From Symsagittifera roscoffensis (taxonomy: Eukaryota; Xenacoelomorpha; Acoela; Convolutidae): DNA of 64,000 nt. The notes below the pieces were generated by a model. The model ran no database searches. It worked only from the letters and a program-made list of their open reading frames with translations, and had not been told where the DNA came from. Numbering within the stretch: the stretch's first letter is position 1; every line of letters begins with the position of its first letter. The translations under genes and the position numbers were made by a program. Shown here in pieces: positions 33,455-43,030 of the stretch. Where the stretch lies: assembly GCF_963678635.1 (NCBI RefSeq), contig NW_026971488.1, positions 28,878 to 92,877 on the forward strand, read 5' to 3'.

Positions 33455-33464
33455 GAAGGGGAAG
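33455..33464 (+). other. Polypurine tract of element 2
   Basis: GAAGGGGAAG directly precedes the TG of the 3' LTR, the expected position for the plus-strand primer. Confidence 0.85.
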
Positions 33465-33666
33465 TGTCGTATAGTGTTATTTAGTTCAAATTGCAAGCCG
33501 TCAATCAACTGTTACTCGTGATGCTAAATTAATCTATTAGTAGGTGTTATCCTTGGCACAGTCTGTCACCCTTGGATAATCTTTAGAACCACTCTGAATG
33601 TTAACTTTGTGAGATCAAGTTGATTATCTTTTGGAAATTACTATTGAACGACTAACGTTTTCAACA
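33465..33666 (+). repeat. 3' LTR of element 2
   Basis: 202 bp, TG...CA, matching the 5' LTR at about 96%. Confidence 0.95.
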
Positions 33667-33669
33667 CTA

Positions 33670-34980
33670 CACTGCTCAATTTCAGATGGTGAAACTTCTA
33701 TCATGAATTGAATGAGAACGTACTCGTGTAGTCTGACTGGAATTGAGTTCGCCAACGGCGCATCTCCAATGCAATATAAGTAAGTTTCCGATTTTTCTAT
33801 GCCGTTCGATTCCAAACCGTCCTGGAAGCAAACACGCCAAACTTATTGCCGTCTTCTTTATTACCGAATTGTCGGAAAATATTTGTTTCAAATTGTAAAA
33901 TTTCGTCCAATCCTTCAGGTTGATCAACCTCAATGTTTTCGGTAATTGTCAAAATGAGCTCGTCCGCTAAAATTGTTACAAACACAACATTGTTCTTTGA
34001 CGGACATTTATCCAGGTGGTTTGATTTTAGCAGGCTAGCACAATTATGAAATATGACAAGCATTTGTCGCTTGAGAACTTTTACTGGCTCTTCTTGTCGT
34101 AAACTGAGTTTGTCCTGACTTGGTTGGTTGCAATGGGCTAGAACGGCTCCGTCAAAATTTTGGGATAATTGCACTAATTTTTTTTACATTAACACTCCTC
34201 GGTCTCACACTACTGCTGGTAAGAGAGTGTCAGTAGGGCTCAAAATTTTCGTACGTTGTTGATTTCTAAAATTCTATTTTCTCACATTGAATTTGAATAC
34301 GTCCATCTCGCACAATCAATGTTTCTTCTGGTCCAAAGTCTTGTCTTCGAGTTAGATCACTCGAAGTGCCAAAAATAATTTTCGTACCCATCATTTTTTC
34401 ATTCTTCTTCTGTCTTTTTTCAAATATCGTGAACGTTTGTTTCGTCACATTGGATTCCTTCATAAATGCGTTTCCACAATTCCGTAAAGTAACCTCGACA
34501 GTCTTCATATGATGGCACTTTTGATTTAAATAGTGCCTCTGTCTTTGCTTTTCTCACGATAAAAATATTTTAGGTTTCAGTCTCTTGTCTGCCCTGCCCG
34601 GGTATTGCCTTGCAATAGTCTGCTTGTTGTCCTGCGCCCGTCGGTTTTCTTTTTCTCTCCATCTTGTTTTAATGGCTGTGTTGATTCGCCCTTTCCTTCC
34701 CATTCGCATCCTCACGTCCTCAATTCCCACCGGCTCCTCCAATGTGCAATACGTTTTTCCCTCAGGTACTTCTGTTCAAGCAATTCTCTTTTCTCTATCG
34801 CAATGACCTTCTCCTTTTCTCCTTCGCAATGACTACTAACTGGAGTTTTTGAGCCCAATCCTTCTAATATACCAGTGGTTCTTGGGATGGACCGTTCGGA
34901 AAAACGCCTGGACCGCTTTAGCTCCATTCTCGCTCTGACTGCGCCAAAATATGCACTTGCAGCACTTAGCAACGTAAGAC
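33670..34980 (-). pseudogene. MATH-like domain fragments
   Basis: The minus-strand frame 34508-34266 (80 codons) reads like the C-terminal half of a MATH/TRAF domain: VTLRNCGNAFM... F-TIFEKRQ ... GTKIIFGTSSDL ... EETLIVRDGRIQIQ, where MATH domains have F-x-x-x-x-D-L ... D-D-T-L-x-I-x-x-x-V-x-I. Further minus-strand frames (34174-33797, 33933-33682) show a VVFVTILADELILTI stretch and may be a downstream part. 34972-34712 is Arg/Glu-rich. The pieces are in different frames with no convincing splice sites, so I treat them as a decayed gene or retrocopy. The family call is tentative. The 3' LTR of element 2 abuts it. Confidence 0.3.
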
Positions 34981-36128
34981 TTTATGAAAAGACGTAAAAG
35001 AATCAACTTGAGAGTTCAAATTGTTTACCATCGCCACTAGCGACACCTTTAGCACATAGAAATAACATTGTTGACCTTGATAACCAACGTACGTTATGTA
35101 AAAACATAATAGCAATGCATATAATAAAAATAATACAGGTCTATACCACACCAGCAACTGATAAGAAGATTCGAACTATTAACTACAGTCTCATTTAAAT
35201 ATTACCTAGAATAAATTTAGAATGCAGCAAGGTGACATAAAGATGAGTTTGCTCAATTTAGATTTAATTCCGCTGCCTTTGTCTGACAATCAGTTCTGAA
35301 TGATTTGTGTCAGCTGGCAGATATAGTTTTTTTATCATGATATTTAATTCAAGTCAGACGCCATGATCAAAGTGGGACAGAGGTAAAAAAACCTCTTTTT
35401 GATATAATTAATTATGTTAATTTGAGATTGAAATTACATCATTTAACCTTATGCTCTGGACAATAAATGTAACATGTTATGTTCAAAATTGAACGGAGCG
35501 GCTGAAAAACAAGCTTACCTTAAAAACTTAAATCAAATGAGTTTTGTTTCGGCACATATTGATTCGAGCTGAAGTCTAGACCAAATATTTTCAAACTCAT
35601 TTAACTTTATTACGAATGCGACTTCAATTTTAGTCGTGATTTCATCGCCATATCGAATCATTGTTTATAGAATCAAAGATGTTTCAGTAACAATTCTGTA
35701 GGTCTGTTGTTGATTTTTTGTTTTTCTGCTGTTCAAAACAATGCATATTATGTATCAAGTCATGTGCAGAAAAAAGTATTCATGGTTTTTGTGCCTGCAG
35801 TTTAAACGGCACTGCATGTTTTCTTTTTTGTTTTACTACCAGATAATATAATTTACATTACCTATGTACAGGTGAGTACACTTTGAGTATTTTTTGATCG
35901 CATGAACAGTTTTTGACTGTAAAATGACCAAGTTTCCATGCAATTTTAGTACTTTTGTAAAGCAATAAAAATATCACAAATTGAAAACTTCAATCAAAAT
36001 TCGTACTTTTCACTCATTGTTTGACTTTTTAAGCACAATTGTTTCAAGCACAAGCTTTATCATAATTGACAATCGAGATAAAATTGTGAAAAAGATTGAA
36101 ATAATAGTTGGGATTGAAACTTCCAAAA
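34981..36128. other. Intergenic DNA upstream of the PH-domain gene
   Basis: AT-rich with no supported gene. It should include the promoter and leader of the PH gene, but I see no clear TATA or other defined motif near the ATG at 36129. Confidence 0.4.
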
Positions 36129-36222
36129 ATGAGTGTGGATGCCCCGTGGTATAACGAGCATTTTGGTCACTATAGACCCAGAAATGTGATGAAAGATGTT
36201 GCTTTCAGACAGTTCTACAAAC
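36129..36222 (+). CDS. PH gene exon 1
   Basis: ATG in an AAAAATGA context; 31 codons plus one base, ending before GTAAGT. It codes a Tyr/Phe/Arg-rich N-terminus (WYNEHFGHYRPR). A longer frame from 36108 starts with TTG and is not preferred. Confidence 0.75.
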
Positions 36223-39200
36223 GTAAGTTTCCCAAAAAAATATTTATTGGTGCGTTCGAGCCTGATGCTTTGAAAATTATCATTTGCTAATCTGGTTTCA
36301 ATTGGACAACTTTTTGATTTTTATTGTAGTGTTCATTTGTCCTAATTTTTGGATTTTATTCAAGCTTCTTTGTTGGTTTCAGCAACTGCGATGGAGCTCA
36401 AGAACGGCAACACTTGGAGAAAAAGTTAGTCGACTATTTTCTTAAAATTATTTTTTTGACATCCACTTAGTCGAAAAACTGAGTTTTTAAAAACCAAAAA
36501 AAACTGTCTGATAAGATTACTCAACATAAAAAAAATAAATGGTCCTTTCAGTGCTTTTTTCGGATCAAGCTAACCTCCTCGCTCTTAAATTAACCAAGTT
36601 AAAATCCTACAACACATTATTTGATTTGGATCAAAGTTTGGACTACTCCATGTAAAATAACTCATTCCGATTGGTTGTAAAATCCAACCAGGAGCGTGCG
36701 CATGAATATTTCGCGGCGTATTTTTTTTCAAAATTTTATTGCAACTTCTTATATCTCGGTAATCTTCAGTTTTCAGCTCCATATTAAGTTGAAACCCAAA
36801 AACTTTCCAGGGTACTGCCGTACTAGGACATGTAATGTAACCTATTGCCAAAACTCAAGTTTTTTGTTACAAACTCTCAACCATCTCAAATTTAGTATAT
36901 ACTGGTTATAAGAGTTATTATGGCATAAAAATAAATTTGTCGTAGAGTAAAAACTGGCGATCGGAATAGATTTTAATGGTGATCACAGCCCTCTCTCCCT
37001 CCCCTGGCACGATACTGCTTGAAACTATAGTAAAGTTCTCCTAACTCAGCCCTATCTTACTTTAAACTTGTGCTAATTATGATTAACTCGACTGATTGAG
37101 TCAGGTAGGTTAATTCCCACCAAAAACAAAACTGAGTCGGCAAAATTGCTTACTGAGTGTTTTTCAAGAAACCTAATTTAAAGTTTGTTGTTGGTATTAT
37201 GACAAAGGTACCGGCTCTTTTTCTTTTTACCCCACCTGCAAATTTTGTAGGTTTACCCCACAAAATTTTCTTTTTACCCCACCTGAGTAATTTTTCTGTT
37301 CACATCGTTGAACTGTTATGAAACTTGGCATACGGACTAATCAAGTTATGACAAACATATTTTGTCCTCATACTCAACCTTGTAAAACCACTCGTTACAC
37401 CATGAAATCGATGCTTATGTGGGGTTGGCGGAAGAAAAAAGAGCCAAAATTGTATGCTAGAACCTTTTCCATTAAAAATTCTGGTTAGATCAAATTTACA
37501 AACCGTAATAATATAGACTTAGAATAAGACGCAAAAAAGCCAGCTTGAGTTATTACACTTCAAAAAGTTGATACATCAAGTTGGCTCAACACTTTTCCAC
37601 TCCCGCACATACAATTTTCAGCTTGGAAAAACTGTTCGAAAAATGTCCTAGCATAAAAAAATTTGCCCGACGAAGAAGTTATAAGTTATATATTGTGAAC
37701 AAAATTGGGTTTTTCCTAGTTCCCTCATTTGGTTTTTTCTTACATGCTTTTTATGCAAAAGTATATTTAGAGTTAATTTCTATAGTCCAAACTGCAATGA
37801 AACGTGTCAGCGTGAACTAGTAAGCAAATTGTCACAAGATTTCTGTTTTTTTTTTCCACGCTCACCTCCACATTTGAATTTCCGTTTTGAAAAATCAATC
37901 TTACGTTGTCATAACATAGATAATTTTGCTTGGTGAAAAAATTTACTAATGGGACCATATTTCTCATTCATTCCTTGGCGCTTTTCATTCCATGGGAAGG
38001 AAAAAGAGCCAAGGTACCATACCAAACCTCTCATGACAAAATTAACCAGGACAAATGATCCATATGTCAAAAACTGCCCATTCCAAGCCAAAATCAAGCC
38101 AAAATAAAAAAAACTACACATTTTAAACTGATTAAACTGGATCATATTAAGCAATTTTTTTTCGGTAGCAGTAAAGGAGACTCCAAACGATTTTTTTTCG
38201 ACATTGAGAACTTTAACGCACTGCGGTTACACAAGCAAGCGAGACAACATGCAAAAATTGCAAAAGTTGCGCCAGCCATATTTGCTAGCTCTACACAATT
38301 CGTTTTAAGACTAGCAAGTATTAGATTTCTTTCACATTATCAAACTGACGTTGAAGGACGTACGTAACAATAAACCGGAGAACAAAGTGAAATGTGCAAA
38401 GTGGAAAATAGAAAATAAACTTGATAAATCACAAAATTATCATGAAAAACTAAACAAACTTTCTCAAAAAACCCCTCATTGAGAGGTTTGAATTTAAACT
38501 CAGAAGCCAAGTGAATGACGAAGCTATTTAAGTAAGAAAAGTTATAGTGGAAACTTCATTGTTTTTTTCTTACTTGACCGATAGGATGTTTTGGTTTTGG
38601 TTGATAAGCCCCTTGAGTTTGTTTAATTACGGGATCCCTTTTTCCTTTAACTATCATGGCATATAAAATGTCTGGCATGAAGGATCCTTTGAACTAGGAT
38701 CTTTATCAAATGGCGTCTTAATGGAATCAGTTTATAACAAGTATTTTATATCCAACTATATCTCTTAGAACAATAAATATTTAGAACAAACCAATCATGA
38801 TACATTACTAAAATTTATGATAATTTGTAAAGTTGAAACTATTTATAGTTTCAGCCAGAGAAGAAATAATTTAACTTAGAAACAGTTGCTCTTCCTCTCT
38901 TCTAACCTCGCAAGAATACCAGTATATACTAGATCTATTGAGACTAGGAAATATAGGAGTAAGATTAGGATCGGTATTAGACTAAGAAGTTGCACGAATA
39001 TACCCGCCGAAAATTAGATAGTGTGATGAACAGACGGTGTACCCTATCTGAAATTACTCTATGAGAAGGTGAGAAGGCCACCCCGGACCTAAACTCATTA
39101 AGGTGTAGGTGCTTTTCAATCTATTGTTTGTCTTGTTCGTACACTCGAGCTTTTCTAGTCCACGAACGAAAGCAGTTCTAAAAGTAGATTGATCAGTTGA

Positions 39201-41506
39201 TATTTATGAAGAGCCAGTAAAATACCAATTTGCGGCAGCGGTCAAATAGTTTGGCTGTCAATTTTTGTTTCTAACTGCATTTTTTTTTTCAATTCAACTT
39301 TAGTTTTACTTTAACTTTTGGCTCTTTTTCCTTTCTCTCACCTGTAAAATTTTACAAGTAAAATGCTATTCACAGTGTCCGATTGTTGTGAATTTTGACA
39401 TGCGGACTAATTAGGCTATGAAAAAACCTTTTTGGTCTTCATAATTAACCTTCTAAAACCACTCGTGACACCATAAAACTGATGCTCATGTGAGGTGGGG
39501 TGGGGGCAAGAAAAAAGAGCTGAGTTTTTGTGTTTCATTTGTACAAAAATTCTAGTCAGCTTAGTGTTCTGATATCGAAAAAAACTTTCAGTCGGTGACT
39601 TCTGGAGTGCGGAGTTCCTCACTCTCTACTCGAATGGCATGCTGGCCTTCTTCAATGAGCCCTATGGCACCTGCAATGGCATGATCAACACTAGAGGCAA
39701 TGTGCTTGACATACACCATGCAGATTCAATTCCAGTGCCAAAGCGCAGGCACTTTCCCTTTACACACACATCCACTTAATGCATCTCATCAATGCAAGAC
39801 AATTTTTTCAGTTAACCATTTCTATCGACAATTAATTTAATTTTTGAAAAAAGTGAAAGACCTGATTGAGCAAAAACATGTATTTTTTCTTAGGAAACCG
39901 CAGTTTTTGGGCAATGATGGGTTTTGAAAAATAGATTTTTGGATTGCAATCTTTGCCTCGGAGTATTTTCGAGAAACTTTTTTAAAATCATGATTCCAGT
40001 AATTTTTTGAAATCAGTAGCAGATTTAATGTGGTTCATCTTTTATTATTTCAACTCTGACCATCCAAAAGGTCCCCCCTAACTACTAAATAAGACATGCA
40101 ATTCTGGTCAACCAGCCCTACAGTTTTTTTGCTGAAGATGCCACAGACGCCGATAATCACCAAACAAGAAAGAGCGCCCGTCCAATAAGTGCTGGCCCGT
40201 TTTTTTCCAATACTTCAGTGTCGCAGAAAAATATACCAAAATAGGGTCTTATAGTGTTTTGGCAGAGCTCAAATAATCAGTTTATTCGATCTACAAAAAG
40301 CTGACGATATTTTTAGTTTTTTTGAAAATCTAATCCCAAAAAAACTACATCGACACCTGCTTTATAAGGTAAAAAGCATCCGCGTATGAGTTGGTAAAGT
40401 GAGAGTGAATGTGTGTGTATCACTGATATGTAGACTTCCCCTGATGCCTGAGTGGGCCACAAGAGACCATCTGGTGCTCATCAGGGGACACAAGCAGAAC
40501 TTCTACTTTGTCTTCCAAACTGTCATTGACGCCAAGTTAGTTGAAGTGCTTCATTTTGACTATCAATTTCTGGTTAGAATTTTAAGATTTAGTTGACTTC
40601 AATGAATGAAAATTCGCCGAGATTTTTGGACGTTTCCTTGATGAGATTTTGGCAACTTGAAATTACAGTTGACTATTTAAAAAAATTCATTTTGAAAAAC
40701 CGGTTTCCAATATCTTGTTTGGTTTTTTTATTGAAACTGCATAAAGTATAGACATTATTCACTGAGTAGCTTTAAATTATGCATTCTGTTACCAATGAAG
40801 TACTGCATTCATTTTATGAAAATGCTTTGACATGAATGACGTCTCGGTTAAACTATTATTAAGATAAGGGCTTGAATTTGTCTTAGCCCTAACTGGGGAG
40901 AGATATTAAAGTTGCAAAGGAGTTGCTTCTCAATAGAAAGATCGGTGGCTCCAGGGTCTATAATTGTCCTTGCTCTATGCTTTTGAGGTGAGGTGTACAT
41001 AACAATTTTCGGCCCAAAGAAGTTCAGCAAACTTCCGTAATGAGCTGAGCAGCTCGTAAATTTCGGATAAAAAATCTTAACTTACCTTGATTTTTTTCAG
41101 AACATGGGTCTCAGCAATCAATAACACACGTGCACTCATCCCCGGAATGTACGACCAGCAACCCCCTCTCCCAGGGTTCTACCCGTTCGGAGACTACGTT
41201 CCCCCAGGATACCCCAAGTTAAACCAACGACTACCCGACAACCACAACAACTACATGTTTCCTGAACCACCGAAACCCAACGTCGCCAGGGGTGAGAAAG
41301 GTATCCAGGGTTCGCCGAGACGGGCGCCGACTCGCCATCGTCCAGTTGCGGTCGAGAAGGTGGAAGATCAAAGGCCTTTCGGCTGGACGGATCCGATTGA
41401 GAAACCTATATTTCATATTCCGGAGGAACCAGGCCACGGCTGGAGCAGATCACAGAGGAGCAATTTTTACTACCATGGAGGTCAAACTATGAGGGATGAG
41501 CCGTGA
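36129..41506 (+). CDS. PH-domain protein gene, five exons, 266 residues
   Basis: Joining 36129-36222, 36383-36424, 39592-39748, 40434-40535 and 41101-41506 gives one open frame (801 bases, 266 residues plus TGA) with every exon phase matching. Residues about 36-142 read as a pleckstrin-homology domain: a start like ELKNGNTWRK, then F-L-T-L-Y-SNG-x-L-AFF, G-M-I-NTRG, a long loop, DHLVLIRGHKQNFYFVFQT, and the C-terminal helix AKTWVSAINNTRA with its invariant Trp at about residue 134. PH domains bind phosphoinositides or proteins at membranes. The C-terminal tail is Pro-rich (PPLPGFYPFGDYVPPGYP) and probably disordered. I cannot name the orthologue. Exon GC is clearly above intron GC. Confidence 0.8.
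36383..36424 (+). CDS. PH gene exon 2 (42 bp)
   Basis: Flanked by TTTGTTGGTTTCAG and GTTAGT; codes MELKNGNTWRK, the start of the PH domain. Phase 1 at both ends. Confidence 0.75.
37213..37445 (+). mobile_element. MITE-like element, copy 1 (in PH intron 2)
   Basis: About 233 bp, bounded by GGCTCTTTTTC and GAAAAAAGAGCC, i.e. inverted termini of about 11 bp. It matches 39320-39521 in the same order and orientation: ACCCCACCTG/CTCACCTG, GCGGACTAAT-type, ACCACTCG(T/A)(T/G)ACACCAT and GATGCT(T/C)ATGTG blocks. No coding capacity. No clear target-site duplication. Confidence 0.65.
38700..39075 (-). repeat. Dispersed hairpin-bearing repeat, copy 2
   Basis: Reverse-complement relative of 496-840. It includes the hairpin sequence GAAACTATTTATAGTTTCAGC and the CTGAAATTACTCTATGAG end block. 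It lies in intron 2 of the PH gene. Confidence 0.6.
39320..39521 (+). mobile_element. MITE-like element, copy 2 (in PH intron 2)
   Basis: Same family as 37213-37445, with GGCTCTTTTTCC at the left and AAAAAAGAGC at the right. It ends only about 70 bp before the exon 3 acceptor. Another GGAAAAAGAGCC end at about 38002-38013 suggests a fragment of a third copy. Confidence 0.65.
39592..39748 (+). CDS. PH gene exon 3
   Basis: The acceptor is AAAACTTTCAG. It codes the central PH strands (FLTLYSNGMLAFF, GMINTRGNVLDI). No GT donor in the required phase exists before the in-frame TAA at 39777. A GC donor after CAG at 39749 (or after AA at 39743) restores the frame, so the exact end is uncertain by six bases. 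Confidence 0.7.
40434..40535 (+). CDS. PH gene exon 4
   Basis: The acceptor is GATATGTAG and the donor AA|GTTAGTTG. Codes LPLMPEWATRDHLVLIRG and NFYFVFQT, the last PH strands. The short downstream extension of the frame past 40535 is intronic. Confidence 0.75.
41101..41506 (+). CDS. PH gene exon 5 (terminal)
   Basis: The acceptor is TTTTTTTCAG. The exon begins with the last base of the split codon, completes the PH C-terminal helix (TWVSAINNTRA) and runs 135 codons to TGA at 41504-41506. The tail is rich in Pro, Arg and His. No canonical AATAAA is obvious in the first few hundred bases downstream. Confidence 0.8.
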
Positions 41507-42099
41507 ATTAGTATGCGAAGAAAAAGTAATATTAATGATAAGTTATTGTGTTTTTGTTTTTAATGCATTTTTAAAATCCAATTGCTGAAAAAATCTTTGC
41601 GTAGATCTTCGCTTGTTCGATATCGCTTTGTAAATGCAACTTAAAAAGCAAGTACTCACAAAATGCAGCGTGAGCACTATTGTTTTTGCACATTCCAGGG
41701 CATTTGATTGCTGTCGTTTTTAGACACAGTCGTTTTTGGACGTTTTTGCGTTTTTTGGCGCGTGCTTTGCACACAAAATTAGTATACATTGACATCGGAG
41801 GCACTTTTAGAAAAATTATAGGGCTATTGAAACAGTACCAAAGGGTGTTCTGGGAAAATCTGGAGCTACAACTTGATTTCAAGCGTTATCACACTCACAC
41901 ATCTTATTGTCCTTTCTAAGTCAACCCCTGCTTTTTACTTTCACTATTGAGAGTTTTTAAAACTCGACACAAGATAATTGGCATAACAAATATTTTCGCA
42001 TGGTGTTATTCCTGTCAAATTTGGTCAAATTGTGGCTGTGTAAAGATAGGATGCAAGTGAGAGTTCGTTCACGTGGCGTCCTGCACCGAACGCCCATGG
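41507..42099. other. Region downstream of the PH gene
   Basis: Holds the PH gene 3' UTR of unknown extent. Short frames on both strands look fortuitous. Confidence 0.4.
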
Positions 42100-43030
42100 A
42101 TCATAATCTATTTTATTGTCATAATATGGTCAGTATCTATAAATTTACAAAATAATTAATTATAATCCATTGAAAATGGATTATAATCATAATATATTTT
42201 TTGTCAATATAATCCATTATAATCAATTATAATCTATTAAAAATGGATTATAATCTTCATATTTTTATGCCAATATAATCCATTATAATCAATTATAACG
42301 GATTTTTTCGAGAAAATCATGAAATTTACAACTTTTTTAAAGTGATTTCATTTCCTACTTAGTGCAGTTGCTACATATAGTTCACAAAGTCTTACATTTC
42401 GCATTAAAATTATATGTTTTTTTTGCTTTAATTTTTCTGATTGAACAACCCCCCCTCCAGTTTACTCCCCCCCCCCCCCCCCCCAGTTTACTTTACTTTT
42501 ACTTTACCCCCACCCCGTTTACCCCCTGCCAATTTACCTCCCCCGTTTACCCCCTGTCAGTTTACCACAACTGCCATTCGCCCCCTTATAGTTGAACACG
42601 GGGGGTTATTTATTGGTTGATTTTGGGGAGTGGGTTAATGATTGACACCCCCCAGTTTACCGCCCCCTCTTTAGTTGGGGGGAGGGAAAAAATTGAGGGG
42701 GTGACGGCGAGACATGGCTTTTAGTCAAAGGCATACATACGTTTTGCAAATTTCCTGCAAAATTTCGGCAAAAAGTTTCTTAAAATATAATGGATTATAA
42801 TCGGCTATAATGGGTTATAATGGATTTTTATTTCAACAAAAAATCGATTGATCATAAAAAATTATCTTGGCAAAAATAATCTATTTCTGTGCCAAAAAAA
42901 AAGTGGATTATAATCGGTTTTAATGGCAACATAATCAATTTCGTTGTCTGAATTTTACATCTGTAATGGATTATAATGGAGTATTTTCGTCTCGGGAATC
43001 CCTTATAATCGATTAAAATCTATCGGCGCT
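42100..43030 (+). repeat. Dispersed repeat family R2, copy 2 (plus orientation)
   Basis: Arrays of ATTATAATC(C/A)ATTATAATC-type units at 42110-42310 and 42786-43020 flank a body (42290-42430) matching copy 1 at 23717-24300, and a C-rich tract (42430-42620) with a run of 18 C at 42467-42484 and repeated CCCCAGTTTAC units. The G-rich complement follows at 42600-42710. It is larger than copy 1 and may contain two head-to-head units. Confidence 0.7.

Larger units (their letters stand above)
27666..33666 (+). mobile_element. Ty3/gypsy LTR retrotransposon (element 2), 6.0 kb
   Basis: A complete-length but inactivated element: 5' LTR, primer binding site, gag with two zinc knuckles, protease, RT, RNase H, integrase, a charged C-terminal tail, polypurine tract and 3' LTR, all in plus orientation. 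The two LTRs are both 202 bp with about 8 differences. PR-RT-RH-INT order and a FIDD active-site turn place it in Ty3/gypsy. No env is present. Coding is broken by many single-base stops (TAA, TAG, TGA) and some frameshifts. Target-site duplication is unclear: CTAG precedes the element and CTAC follows it. Confidence 0.95.

Noticed and set aside
36108-36128. Upstream TTG start for the PH gene
   Set aside because: A proper ATG at 36129 in the same frame is followed at once by well-supported coding sequence.
40399-40433. Extension of PH exon 4 upstream and of its frame past 40535
   Set aside because: The upstream part has no PH-like sequence and the downstream part would skip the strong GTTAGT donor that restores the PH C-terminal helix.
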